Shown: positions 1-12,130 of the stretch, piece after piece
Position numbering within the stretch: the stretch's first letter is position 1
How the letters are laid out: every line of letters begins with the position of its first letter
Assembly (NCBI RefSeq): GCF_029227915.1
Contig: NC_079877.1
Location: 3,412,001-3,476,000 of the forward strand
Source: Hydractinia symbiolongicarpus
Taxonomy: Eukaryota > Cnidaria > Hydrozoa > Anthoathecata > Hydractiniidae
DNA: 64,000 nucleotides
Reading direction: 5' to 3'
Made by a program: the position numbers and the translations under genes
The notes under the pieces: model-generated
The model's input: the letters and a program-made list of their open reading frames with translations, nothing else
The model's database searches: none
Told to the model about the DNA's origin: nothing

Positions 1-533
1 AAACGTGGTTTCGGAGTTGTAGAGAATGTTATTTTGTCTAGCGCAGGTGCTTGGGTGGTTAGGGTTTTCATGTAGTTATCTAACATCGATTTCATATGTT
101 CAAATTTCGTGGAATTAAATAAAGTTTGGTTTTTCTCAGCTTTGATAATTTCATGTATAAGGGGTTCTAGTAGGGTGCTGATATTTCGAATTTCTCCATA
201 TGAATCCATGTGCAAGTCTTGTTGACGCCGAATTCTCCGACGTCGGTGCTCTTGCGATGCGTCTAACGCCGGTCTTGTGACGTGTTTTTTAGGTAGTTTG
301 TTCATGGGATTTTGTATATACTTTTTCGTGATAAGTTCTAGGTTTTTTAGTTTATTATTCGATTGATTTTCTGTTTCATTTTGTCTTCCAACCGCTGCCT
401 CTTGTCGTAATAATTTCTGACCAGGAATTTTCAAAAATCTTTTATCACCTGTTCTTGCCTTCGCTAAATAAAAAAGAAACTCATGGTTGGTTTTCTTGCT
501 GTCTTGAACGAATACTTTACATGTCGCGGTATT
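1..533 (-). CDS. Partial exon of an unrecognised basic protein, running off the left edge
   Basis: An uninterrupted minus-strand frame of 177 codons covers the left edge. That length is very unlikely by chance in such AT-rich DNA. Its 5' end is a convincing splice acceptor: a long pyrimidine tract ending in ctag at 534-539, with the in-frame TAG inside the acceptor, so the exon starts in phase 0 at 533. The encoded segment starts NTATCKVFVQDSKK, has a basic stretch EHRRRRIRRQQ about two thirds of the way along, then an acidic/basic amphipathic region (LLEPLIHEIIKAEKNQ) that could form a helix. There is no signal peptide or membrane segment. I do not recognise the family. The upstream exons and the 3' end are not in view. 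A start at the internal Met (303-305) is possible, but the strong acceptor favours an internal exon. Confidence 0.6.
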
Positions 534-597
534 CTAGCGAGACAAACAAGGAAGGCAAGTTAAAAAATGAGTTCAAATAGCCCAGTTAACTAACAAA

Positions 598-720
598 CCC
601 CGATTTACAATCAACCAATAAACACAAAGTTGGCGTGGTCACATCTTGCCCATTTAAATAAAACATGAATTAATTATTTTTTTCAGGTGCGTGAGGCCAT
701 TCGCCCTAAAAACAAAGGAT
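598..720. repeat. Dispersed direct repeat, copy 1
   Basis: About 120 bp (starting near cccgatttacaatcaacc and running into a tgaggc-attcgc segment) recurs with many differences at about 1204-1325, in the same orientation. The shared core includes acaatcaaccaat and cacaaagttgg. It is a diverged duplication or two copies of an unknown element. Confidence 0.6.
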
Positions 721-880
721 TTCCCGATATTCCCGATATTGGTAGAAGTAGAGTAAGTAAAGAATAGTAGAATTTTCCGTTGGTAAGAAAAAGTTAAACC
801 GGGTCTCTTTCTTCTAATATTGTAGAGTCTTTAAATAAAGCACCCAGGGAGGAGTTCTTCAAACTAGCGTACGACATGGG
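687..880 (+). other. Weak candidate exon pair (687-741 and 826-880)
   Basis: A ttttttcag acceptor at 677-686 precedes an open segment reading VREAIRPKNKGFPDIPDI. A gt at 742 would end it in phase 1. A second segment after tattgtag (826) reads SLNKAPREEFFKLAYDMG in the matching phase and stops at a GTAAG donor at 881. The signals look exon-like, but no family is recognised, no further exons were found, and part of the first segment belongs to a duplicated repeat. It may be a gene relic. Confidence 0.2.
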
Positions 881-1203
881 GTAAGAAGGGAGTTCAAGAA
901 GTGTAAAATGACATGTACGAACTTTAATTCTCTGCCGAATTATTCATTTATGTTTATATCATAGATCCCTAGGATGTTGTTTTTAGGCTTCTTATCCTTT
1001 TTTTTAGATTGTTTGTCTCTGTTTATCAGAATAAACTCTGAATCAAACAACATTGTGGTCATGATTAACAAGTAAGAAACGTTAAAAAAAAAACACAAAA
1101 AATCTAACGTAACGTATTGGTAAATTATCTGTAGCAAGAAAAGTATCTCAACCCAAGGTTTAACAGGAAATAATTTTTTAACATAAAAATGAATTATATG
1201 AGA

Positions 1204-1325
1204 AAACCCGAATTACAATCAACCAATGAGCACAAAGTTGGGGTGGTCATATCTTGCCCTTTTAATTAATACAAGAATTAATTATATTTTTTCGGATGAG
1301 TGAGGCTATTCGCGTTAAAAACCAA
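1204..1325. repeat. Dispersed direct repeat, copy 2
   Basis: Second copy of the repeat at 598-720, in the same orientation. It shares acaatcaaccaat, cacaaagttgg and a gtgaggc-attcgc block. Reading it as protein gives only a short frame, which is not supported as a gene. Confidence 0.6.
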
Positions 1326-3120
1326 GAAATCGATCTAACTACCTACTTATCTTCTCAATGTTGTTTTCTTTATGCTTTGTTGTATTGTAGCCATATTTGG
1401 ACATTACCACAGGGCATCCATATATCAATACCATATAAAGAAACAACCAAGGCGATAGCATCTTGTTCTGTATATAAAAAAACGTCGAAAAAAATTTTTT
1501 TCAAGTATAACTATATATAATATATGATTTTATTTTTTATATTGTATATATTTACCTTTAAAGATATAATATATATTAAGTTTTGAATTCAATATCAATT
1601 AAAATTGTTGAAAAGAACTTTATAAACATATCTAACAGTATTAAAAAGAGAGGAAGTTTGAAGACTAAATCTAAATGAAATGGAGAGTTTGAAGAGGGAT
1701 TTAAAGTCTTAAACGAGTAAAAAAAGATAAAGAAAATATTTTTGTTGTTGTTTTTGTTTCGATATGACAAATTAGTTTCCAGTTTCTGCGGTAACTTCAT
1801 GTCCAGTCTACGTTAACTACACAATGCTTTTTTGTCGTTTTTACATCTCAAAATTAAAGAACATCTTTGAGACATGCCCAGCTTCAATAAAACAAGGGAA
1901 AATAGTAACTTGTAACTCAAACTCCAAGGGACCGACTAAAGTATTTTGACTTAACGAATATTCTAGTTAAACGAAACTGTTAAGTCGCATTTGTCTAAAA
2001 TGAGATTTTTTAGGATTAGTTAAACCTTTTTTCAAGACGGGCAACGGTTACCGTTGTATATTGAATTTTCATTATATTACACCAGGAGTTAATAAAAACT
2101 AAAAACTAATAAAATCTGATATTTATTTAGTTATGCGGAGACGAAAAATGTTTGAAATATCCGAGGTTTAAGGTAATAAGATTTTTTCATAAGAAGGTAT
2201 TAATGAAAGTTCAAGGGACCAAAGAAAATGGTTCGAGATAATGAAAGTTCGAGTTATCCGGTGTTCGAGTAACTGGGAGCTAACTGTATTAAGAAAAACA
2301 AATGAGCACTCAGTTAAAATAACTTAGAGCAATCAAAAATACTTTAATATCATAAGAGGCTGAATTTCAGTGAACAAAAATCTCGCTTTTTAAGCAAATT
2401 CACTGCAACTTTAAAATTTGAATATAAAATTTTCCACTTTGTCAACGTAGGTGCGAACAAAAAAGCACGTTACCTTATACGCTAAAGCGGAAAATACAGC
2501 CGAAGGGAAAAATGCCTATATACCCTATTGATTAAGATTTGTCATATCGCAAAATCCACTTCTCTGTAATATCTCAACTTGTCTTGTCTCATTGCCGCAT
2601 AAAAGAATTAATGGCGTTTAAAATTTTGTCTATGTCAGCACTTTATGACGTCACCAGAAGTTCGAAATACTTGTGCCTGCTTTAAAGATTCATTTACGTC
2701 CGCTCGTTCTGGTGTTTACATATTGTGAAAGGCATTTTTGGTGGAAATTTTAATGTTTTTTTTCTATTTTTTTGGAGGAGATAACAAATTATGTACAGTG
2801 ATTTTCCGTGATGCAATGAGAGTAGGGTGTAAGGTTCAAGTCCCAACAGTAATAGCAACGGAAGATATTAAATGATTCCGTTTATAGATAGCTAGTTGTA
2901 TGTAACCAATATGTAAGATCCTGGAAGGTGTAAGAAGAAGCTAATAATTTGCGAGAACGGCTTCTAATATATAGCTAAATCCGAAAAATTCGCATCATAG
3001 GCAAGTCAATTTGCTGAAATAAACAAGCAAATGTCCTACCCCTCTTTCCCAGACCAAATAGCTCGGGAAGATAGCTACATTTGGTGTGTTTACTCAATTT
3101 ACAGTTTAGAAGTATTAAGA
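1326..3120. other. Spacer without recognisable gene
   Basis: AT-rich sequence with frequent stops on both strands. No splice-bounded open segments, tRNA boxes or strong repeats were seen. Confidence 0.5.
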
Positions 3121-3127
3121 AATACCA

Positions 3128-3235
3128 TGCCGTAAATACTCAATTAAGCATCCTCCTCCATATAAGCCCTCCCTCGATAAGCATCCACCTTGACAAGAAC
3201 TTCAGACAATTCCCCCTTTAAATAAGCATCAAGGA
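3128..3235. repeat. Degenerate 'accgta...aataagc-' repeat (MITE-like)
   Basis: Starts with gccgtaaatactcaattaag and then repeats short 'ataagc-at/cc-ct-c' units (taagcatcctcc, taagccctccctc, taagcatccacc, taagcatcaagg). The same style recurs at 39282-39455 and 63262-63340. It appears to be a non-coding mobile repeat built from roughly 12-16-bp internal units. Confidence 0.45.
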
Positions 3236-4200
3236 ATTTAGCTACCTGAGTTAAAATCTTGTTTTAGAGAGAAGATGCCTTCTAAACATGCATATTTTTA
3301 TGCCGGTAACTGGCTTTTTGTCTACTAGCTGTTCTAGCTACTGATTTAAAGCAACACATCAAATTTAAATGAAAGAAAATGTTAACACGATTTACAGATA
3401 AAGTTTTGCATTTTGGATAATTTGATGTTGAATTTTCAAGTATATCAAATAATGCTATTATATAGTACTGGTAGACAATTCTGTGTTTTATTTTAATAGC
3501 ATTTTCTGCTAAATTATGTGTTCTTTAAAATGCTAACTTAATATTCGGACAAAGTGGGTAAAATTTTGTACAACGCATTAATGTTTAACAGAAAGTTTAA
3601 CTTCGACTTTCAACGATTTGTCAAAAATATTGTATTTTAGGCTTATGCGAAAATCCATAGAGAATAGTTGAAAACACAATCATTTTTGTCCGCTGCAATG
3701 AAGCTCAGCTGTAGAAATCAAACAACACTGTTTGCCATATATTCAGAAATTTGGTGACGCAATTTGGAGTGGATTAGAAACTTTGCAAAAGATTGCATTC
3801 AAATACTGACAATAAAGTTTTAAACGCACCCCTAGTGAGATGGGTATTAAGACATCTTAGCGAAATGGTACGAGTGACGTAACAAATCAGACATCCTAAT
3901 ATAATATTGGGAATATAAAATTGTATCAATTTTGTCACTAGGCCCTACGATTTCATTCCCCGTCCTTTTTAATTACAAATTGGATACTAGTTTTAGGCAA
4001 AAATAAGTTTTCTAGTTGTGTTTTTACATTTAAAGGTCGCTTCTTATATATTAAGTATTATTGGTAGTATTTCTTACAGTTTTGTATCTTTTTGTTTCTG
4101 AAGATGCACAACTTCTCTTTTGCCGGAGTGCAAGTATATATGCAGTTTTGCAAATTGAGAAAAGTTAAACAACTTTCAACCGTTTGTGGCAACAACCGAG
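3236..4200. other. Spacer without recognisable gene
   Basis: AT-rich, with no coding signal or notable structure seen. Confidence 0.5.
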
Positions 4201-4288
4201 TAGCCAATTATAATTCCGACAACGTTGCCATCTTTATCTTGATGTAGCCAATAATAACTCCGAAAACGTTGCCATCTTTATCGTAATG
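4201..4288. repeat. 44-bp tandem duplication
   Basis: Two adjacent 44-bp copies (4201-4244 and 4245-4288), each starting tagccaat and containing aacgttgccatctttatc, differ at a few sites. They lie directly upstream of the MITE at 4310. Confidence 0.85.
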
Positions 4289-4309
4289 GAGAATGATCAT
4301 GTTGAATGT

Positions 4310-4395
4310 CATTCTCGTCCCCAGAGCTCTTTGAGATTAAAACCTTGAAAGTAGTTTCGAGGTTTTAATCTCAAAGAGCTCCGAGGACGAGAATG
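4310..4395. mobile_element. 86-bp foldback MITE with 9-bp target duplication
   Basis: Almost the whole element is an inverted repeat. The left end cattctcgtcc (4310-4320) pairs with ggacgagaatg (4385-4395), and the inner arms agagctctttgagattaaaa and its complement pair around a short loop near 4356-4360. It is flanked by gttgaatgt on both sides (4301-4309 and 4396-4404), a 9-bp target-site duplication. The duplication size suggests mobilisation by a hAT or Mutator-like transposase, which is inference. A related element with termini aacctcgt is at 53220. Confidence 0.8.
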
Positions 4396-4404
4396 GTTGA
4401 ATGT

Positions 4405-6605
4405 CGAATTTCAAACGCTGGCAACCGCTGTCGTAAGAACTTTAACGAAGAGCGGCCTTAATTACCGTAATGCCCTAGGAATAGGTCCCTGACTGAAGGA
4501 TATAGGCACAACAAAGTTTTAAAACAATGGTAGATCTACGCTTAGATGTAGATATCAACTGTTAAAGCGTAAAATATTTAGCACGCAGAAACCGCCTGTG
4601 TTTTATGCTCCCAATGCCATAAGCCAACTAACAGGTAGGACGGAGCCAAAAATATAGCGCTGAATTTAGAACTTTATCTGGCTACTACAGTATTTTTAAA
4701 AAAACATTACTACTAATTCATTTTTTTTTGACTGTGTCATTTCCGGATGATTTAATTCTTATTTTTACACAAGGGGACATCATGAAGGCACCTTACTACC
4801 CTTTTCTACCGACCAATTATTTGCGTTAATTTTTTCAGTAGTTGTTTGGTTGCAAAAACATCAACACAGATATTTGTTTGTTCCATTCGAAACTCTTGTT
4901 CTTGTCAAATGAAGATCTTATACGAATTTTTAGAATCAGCTTCGATTATACGCTGATGATTGCAGATGATTAGGCTTGCATCACGATATGTGCAACAGGT
5001 TGCAGTGTGTTTAGTCAATTTTGTTTATTGCTATTTGCGAACGTAGGTATCAAACATGAAAAGACAGGTTCTGCCTTTAGTCGCCAATCTTTCTGCGCTA
5101 TTTCTCAAAAAAAAAGACGTCTTACTTAACTACTGCTATACTCCAGAAGGTATACAAAATTTAAAAAATAATCTTAGAACTAGAATCTTGAATTGTTCTT
5201 TTTAATTTAAAACATCCTACTTCTGCTCAAAATGTCTTTCATGAAAAATCGTTATTAAAATCCTTACCAGCTTCTCTGGCTCGCTCAAAGCACCACAATT
5301 ATACCAAAAATAATTACCGATAATAGGCTAGTTAATTTTAATGGAAGTTATTAATTACCCTAATTTCTGTTTCACATGACATTTATGTGCATACACCATA
5401 CAGCAGTATTTGATGAACGGCGTGCTCCAAATAAAAACTCGTGCTCAACGAGATGTTACTTATATTTTTGCACGAATTTGATTTATTGACATTAACGCGT
5501 GACTGATATACTTCGTGACTGACTGCGTATTTGTTTTCACAGCTGGAGCTGATTCAATCAAGATAATATGTGGGATTTAATTTTTTTCTCTCATTTGGGT
5601 AAAGAAATAATTCTTCGAGTAGATAACAAAAAATATGACGATTCTTTTGTTTTAACTGATGCTTTGATTGACTTAAAATTTCTACTCAAATCTCGTCAAC
5701 AATACTGCTAAGCTTTTAGCAAACGAGGAAAAAAATAAAAATGTTTTTCATCCTCTTAGAGTTTGTCGACTTTTGTTCATAGACAGTATGATGTCACCAC
5801 TCAGCATTGGTAATATGTTACTGAATCAATACATGTCACATATAGCTTTGCATGCAAATGCGAGTTTTTTTGTCATAAATTCCGCACACTTCCTGTACTG
5901 TACGCCATTCTCTTTGTTTTCTACGCCCCTTATCTACAGACGGCGGGATAATTAGCAAATATTTTAAGTTTGTCAAAGATCTCTTGACTTATACCCTCAC
6001 CTTTTTCATGTGTTTCTTAAGGCGAATTTTCACTTACATATTTTTTACCTTAAACAGTATCTGTTTTGAAAAAACAGTATGGTTTTCTACACTACGATTT
6101 GTCGTTGAGCTTATGTTAAAACAGATGTGCTTCCCCCAAAATGTGCTAATTCAGCAAAATTTTGCCTTTTTGCCAATGCATAACCGATTGACTTTTAAAG
6201 TCCGTATATCTGCTATTTGGAAAGTATTCCAACCTTTAGTGTCTCCCTTATCGATTAAAACTGCGACGAGCTCTACATTACTAAATGTTAGTGCACAGAA
6301 GATTTTTGGTACAATTTGCCAAAATACTCATTTTTTTCTAAATTAATGCTAAATTTTAATCTTTTCCCGTTCTACACTTCTAATTTAAAACACATGGAAT
6401 CATGTAAATTGGACGATTTTTAACCCCTGTGCGTGTACGAGTTATAATGATTTTCCTGTATTAGGAAATTGCTTAGCATAGCCTCGCGTGCATCCTTGAT
6501 AAAACTATGGCCAACAAAACAGCGATCATGGCATTTTTAAGAAGATAACAGAATTCGTTGTTTGGCAAAAAAAATATGTTATTTGTCAGAAAGCCAGGTT
6601 TTTTA
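4405..6605. other. Spacer without recognisable gene
   Basis: Only short open frames occur (for example around 5984-6346, 120 codons on +). They show low-complexity Phe/Leu-rich composition, no homology I recognise and no splice context. Treated as non-coding. Confidence 0.45.
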
Positions 6606-6610
6606 ACAGC

Positions 6611-6735
6611 AGACGCACGTCAACCACTGGCAGCGACGATTATATAAACACGACGCACGTCAATACTAGCGGCGACGACTACATAAACACGAGGCACGTC
6701 AACCTCTAGCGGCGACGCCTATATAAATATGACGC
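6611..6735. repeat. About 40-bp minisatellite, three copies plus a partial
   Basis: Units of about 39-40 bp begin acgcacgtcaa and contain gcggcgacga and tatataaacacg. They follow one another three times with point differences, and a fourth start (acgcacgcc) is cut short. GC content is well above the surroundings. Confidence 0.8.
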
Positions 6736-7743
6736 ACGCCTATTGTACTGTTCCTTATTTATTGCGAATTGCAAAACATCTGGTACAAAGCAAAGCAGAA
6801 GTTGTATAAAAATAGTGCAACAACAATTCCCAAATAATTGTAGTTGACAATCAAAGCACAAACCGTGAATGTTACAAGCCTGTCCTATAATCTACATTTT
6901 AATCAAAAACTTGAAAATTAGCTTTATTCTTCAAATAAAATCTGAGAACAGATGTAGCTATTGCGCTGACTAAAACATGTCCTTTTTATGAAGAGGTCCA
7001 CTACAACGTAACGGGGTTGGTGGTCATTGTTTTACGTTAAAACCTTTTTTAATAACTCAACAGGTATTCGTACAAACTTTTCTTTTTAAAGAAATTACTC
7101 ATAAATTTGTAATCGTAAAAATCAGAAGCTGGTGTGCAAGAGAGAATCTTTACTATCCATCGTGAAAAAAGGCAAAGAGTTTCTGTTAACCGCACTATAC
7201 CTGGCTTACCAGGATGAGGGAAGGAGGCTAAATTGGCAACTGCTCGCATTCATCATTTATAGGCAAAAAAGGGAACACAATTGCATTTGTTGACCGACAT
7301 TGGTGTGATTTTTTAAATATACACAGTCAGACCCTTATGGACATATACCTAACCGCGGTTTCTTCAGCGCAGCATTACAAAAGTTAACACCTAGTGCCGG
7401 ATCAATGAACTAATTATAATAAAAATGTGTTAGGTCAAAATTACTAATCTCCGTGTGACCACGCCTACACAAATTTATAAATAGTTTCACACGCGCATTG
7501 CTTTATGAATATTAATATGCGATTTCAACTTGTAATCATCTAAATGGTTCATTACGGCTAACAATCATACATATTTGATGTGCGATTAGTAATTTTTGCT
7601 GACGTCAGTTACATTCTATTGCCACCATTTTGTTGTAATGCTTTTCGGACGCAGTGAAAGAAAAAATTTATTACTTCTATGTTCCATTCATCAACTAAAA
7701 TTTGAAAATCAAAGTTCTTTTTTTCAAGTATAGAGGACGCTAC

Positions 7744-7780
7744 AAACAAAACGCTATTGTTTTCCAATAGCGTTTTGTTT
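7744..7780. repeat. Perfect 16-bp hairpin
   Basis: aaacaaaacgctattg (7744-7759) is followed by five bases and its exact reverse complement (7765-7780). Nothing nearby suggests a gene terminator role; it may be a minimal foldback element. Confidence 0.7.
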
Positions 7781-7913
7781 ATACCATCTTTTTATGGTTT
7801 CTGAGGAGGTAAACATTAAAAAAAAAGAATATAGCTTACAACCTTGGATTAAGGGCTTTTCTAAAAAAGGGGTTTCCATGAGGTGAATTGTGAATGGCGA
7901 AAAATTTAAGCAA

Positions 7914-8000
7914 ACTAGTCGTTAGCCCGTGGAAAAATCCACGGGTTCGCCCGTCCTTGTTATACCGCATACTGCAGCTCGGTGCTTTTTAAACTTCAAC
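7914..8000 (+). repeat. Dispersed 'ctagtcgttagcccgtgg' repeat, copy 1
   Basis: Begins ctagtcgttagcccgtgg, then aaaaatccacgggttcgcc, giving a cccgtgg/ccacggg hairpin, followed by tataccgcat. Related copies start near 38155 (ctagtcggtgg) and 48184 (ctaatcgttaacccgtgg). The other copies extend to gacagac... tatacg/acgg... atagat-type sequence, which resembles the 3' region of RTE-type non-LTR retrotransposons or SINEs that use them. That link is from memory and unproved here. Confidence 0.55.
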
Positions 8001-8262
8001 TATGAATCATATCAAAGGCGTGGTCACACTGATTACAAAGCTGCTTCTGCATTTAGTTACGGCAACCGTTAAAGAATGTCTGTCAATGCTTAACAGTATG
8101 GATCTCCATGGTACGTAATCATCGCAACAAGGATTATTAGTTCTTATTGATTTCCGTAACGTCATTATAACATCCTTTTATACTTGCCAGCTCGTTAAAC
8201 GGAAATTGGCAGGTAGAGGTAACGTGTCTCGTGACCTTTAAACTGAAGATCATTCCGTGATA

Positions 8263-8323
8263 TAGGCTACATATAGGTTACGTATAGGTTTCATATAGGT
8301 TTCGTATAGGTTTTATAGAGGTC
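8263..8323. repeat. 11-12-bp minisatellite
   Basis: Five to six consecutive units of the type tataggtttcg/tataggttacg, with decay at both ends. Confidence 0.8.
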
Positions 8324-8329
8324 ACATTA

Positions 8330-10420
8330 TTCAAGTTTCTATAATTTGAAAAGATCATAGGCTTTTCAGTTTTTTAAAAATTCCAAATCAAACCAAATTT
8401 TCTGGAATTCTAGTTATAATATTTTTTATCTTCACTTGATTTAATTAGTTGGACATTTAAAATCGAACTCTCAGCAAATCGAACACCGCATCAAACAAAA
8501 TATATTATTTTGATTTATATTCTCAACTCTCTTTTAAATTTACCTCCTTATAAAAAACACCTGTTGACTAAAACATACATTATTCTAAATAATTTTTATT
8601 TTTTTATTTGGCTTAAGTAACTTGAACTTTTTAACTCTTAAAAAACATTTTTTAAAAACTTTTATTGTCCAAAATCCATGCGAGAATCCTTTCAAAACAA
8701 TACGTCGTAACTTTACAAGCACCGTGTTTTTACTCGCCCATATTTTTTCTTTGACATAGTCAGGTTGGGTGGGTGTAAGGAAGAAATGGATGGATGGGTC
8801 AGGCAAAGGGTTGCAAATTGCAAAGGAAGAACTTTAAACCGTTTATACACTATCATCCTAGTGTATATTACTTTAACTGTACTATTTTTCAATGCTCGTT
8901 TGTATTGCCTAGTGAAACAAAGGCGACACACAGCATGTCGAAACTACATACAAGACGCTTTAAAGTCATTCAGTAAAAAATAATTTATAAAGCAGAAACG
9001 ACTTACCATCCTGTACTTAGCTAAAGACAAGTAACCAGCAAGCGTGCTGCTTCAAATCATGTGTGAAATTAACTGAATTGGTTTGCTCTGCGTTTTACAC
9101 AAAGCTGTTTGTTGACACTCCATGTAAAGCGTTAAGTTCATAAGGGTTTCACAAACATATTGTTGAAATAAGCTCTACGTAGGAGTGCAATTAGAACTCG
9201 ATTTCGTCGTCCAATTTACAAAAAACAACAGTGCCTTCTTCTCGTTTTTTTTATCTCTTTTGTTTGACACCATTACTTAAAATAATTAATTGTTGTCGTA
9301 GAAATTCCGTTTCCGTTACCAGACCTTCATAGCTTATAGAATTTTTAAGGTATCAGCTAAAGATAGAGTATTTTTCCGGAAGTTATTACAAATAGGAGCG
9401 CATCCGATAAAGCTAAATTAAAAAGATGAACTTCGTCCCCAGGACCCTCCCTTATTAAGACAAGCAATAAAGTCAAAGAAATTGGTTAAACATTTCAATG
9501 AATACATACAAAAATATTTTCGTGGGATAATTTCACGAAGTGAAATTCATATCTTACTGTCTATACCAAACCTTTATGAGTCGGACGTTTTTGAGGACAA
9601 TTACTGGAAAATTAGAAAGTCTGTTTTCTTTTCGCAGCTTTTTGATCTTCTCCCATTATTGCATAATTAGGAGTTCTATTGCAGTCATAATCTGTGCGAA
9701 TGTGTGTTAGCTTTTGTGAATAGTAAAATTTAAAATGATAAACAAAACCCTGAGAAACGATTACCGCTCATTAAAAGTTATTAAAGAAAATAAATAAATC
9801 AGTGGGGAGACAGGTTATTAAAAATAGTGGTAAACACAACCTAATTTTTAAACCTCTTTTCACAACTACTATAAACGAGGTGGCAAGAGATCTGGGAACA
9901 AAGTTGACATGGTAATTAACCTGGGAACATATTTATTATAATTTAACATTTCGAAAACATTTTTGGTGTTTTATGCTGCTAAGAATATGTGAATTATGTC
10001 AACTGTATTTTAGCACACACTGCGGGGACTGGGCTGGGATTGAATCTTATCAATAAGGAAGGCTTCGAATTTTTTACACCCAATTTTTACCTTATCTTAG
10101 TGGACGCTTTTTTGAGGTCTCATGATGTCCACCGAGAGGTTTCACTATACTTATCTGGACGACAGGGGTGGGTGCCACAATCGCGGACAAAATAAACAAA
10201 ATAAAAGCAGTTTTTTGTCATTTTCGACATGACTGAGAGTGTGAATTAGTCAATACTCCGCAACTGACAGGCTGTAAAGCCGTTACTAGCTTTAAGGATT
10301 TACTAGTGGCTTTTTGTAGCGCTTACGCGTAATAAAATAATTTACGTCAGTTCAAGAAGGTCCTGAAATTCTTATAAAAAATTTTTGTGCTGACATCAGC
10401 AACAATTACCACGTTTCTAG
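8330..10420. other. Spacer without recognisable gene
   Basis: Overlapping short frames at 8585-8983 occur on both strands and in several phases, the pattern of chance openness. No domain or splice structure was seen. Confidence 0.45.
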
Positions 10421-10429
10421 AATACGAAT

Positions 10430-10612
10430 TTGACTCTGTAACCCAAGATCCAAAGCCCAAAGTCTATGAAGCTCACACCTTGATGTCATTGTTGAAATAA
10501 CGATAAAAAGAAACTGTAGTTAAGCGATTGCTCAGATGAGAGCTGTGAATGCACCAGGTATCTTTCGCAGAACCCTCATTGGAAGCACCACCAATAGGAA
10601 CTGTTTGTTTGG
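10430..10612 (+). mobile_element. Fragment of the 3' end of a tRNA-derived SINE
   Basis: Contains ctatgaagctcacacc, then cgcagaaccctcattgg and ccaccaataggaactg, matching the body/tail of the SINEs at 13160 and 50396 (gcaggaccc...accaataggaactg). No tRNA-like A/B boxes are visible, so this is a 5'-truncated copy. Confidence 0.5.
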
Positions 10613-12130
10613 TAAGTATTCAATGATTACGTACTTTTAACTGCAAACTCTTAAAATATCGAAAAAAGTACATTGAAGTGTAAAATTGGGTTCTGACTGA
10701 ATTATTAAAAATCTACTTAAAAATGAAGTCCAGGCTGTAGATAAAAATCATGTCATATAAAAAACATGAATTTTTCTGTGCTTGCAGAAACACGTTGTAA
10801 AAAGCACAACCATCTTAGTTTAGCAAAGAATATAATAACTTGGGGATTTCGGAAATAACCGTGCATACTGTACAAAAATTGCTCTAACAGAAGAGTGATT
10901 GAACATTCAATAAATCTTTAGCGCGGCATTGAATCAACAGTAAGGCCTGGGTACAAAGTTGACACAAAAATAAATTTGAGGTGATCCCACGAGTGAGGAA
11001 CAATTGTTGTAGAAATGTGGCATTTTTTATGCATTTCAAAAATAAAAGCATGCAGGTTAAAACATTACAATTTAAAACATTAAAATTGATATTTGAGGAG
11101 TTCTTAAACTTCACTTTCAGAGAGGGTTTGATGAGACTTTTTAAAATTAAGGGGAATTAAAGAGTTTTAAGATGGCATGTCAACCCTGTTTTAGTAGATC
11201 CAATATTACACGAGTAGTGATTGACAACAGTCAGGTTTGAGTGTAGAAACAGATAACAGACACAATTTCATTTTATCTTGTCCAGCAAAGAAATAGAACT
11301 AAACGTTACAATAATAAAAAAAAACATGTTATAAAAATAAGATTTAAAAAATATTTTCCATATTATTGTCAGAAGTATAAGATACTTAAAATTAAAAAAA
11401 AATAATGAAAATATGTATGTACAACTGAAGAGTGAAGCATTTTTAATCTCGGTGAATGCAAATAAGAGGAGATACTAAAACTAAAAATGGTGTCCACGGC
11501 TGCGCTCAAAGCTCCATTTATCACAAGGTGGACTTATTGGTATAAATCTGAGGGTTACAACAAAAAATATTAATTTATTAGTTAAACTTGAACAGGGAAT
11601 GCTAGAAATCTCCTTATCTCAGAATTTTCATTGTCTAGAACAATTTTTTTCACCCTCCTTCACTGTGTCTAAAAAAACGACCACTCAATGGACCAAAAAC
11701 TTCTTTTATTGTTTCCATCAGAGACTTAGTATATACACGAATCTATTAGGCAGCTTTCTGAGTGCTTTATTTAGATTAAGTTTCTCGCGCAATCTTTTGT
11801 CAAACACTAGCGTGTGTTTAAAATGACAAATGTTAAAAACAACCGATCTACAGGGAGTGCTGCTTCTTAGAAAGCAAAGTCGATATTCGTCAAAAAGAAA
11901 GTTACGATAATTTTAAATTAAACCACAAAATCACGACCTCGAAAACCGCTATTACGCCAACGTCTATAATTTGACGACTGCTAATTGGTATGAATTTCTG
12001 ATTTTCACCGTCAAACTCATAAAAAGAAAGCCGCCAAACCGCGTCGCAAAAATCAACACAAAAAAAAAGTCGGCGTTAAACAGGTCAGTAGGTTATGGCA
12101 AATGCGAAACAGAGCATTCAACCTGTTGAA
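10613..12130. other. Spacer downstream of the SHARK kinase
   Basis: This should include the kinase 3' UTR immediately left of 12131 (the gene is on the minus strand). Small open frames (10884-11114, 11599-11826) show no recognisable features. Confidence 0.45.

Noticed and set aside
5984-6346. 120-codon + frame
   Set aside because: Phe/Leu-rich chance composition, no domain, no splice context and no homologous pattern; random openness in a region with few TAA words.
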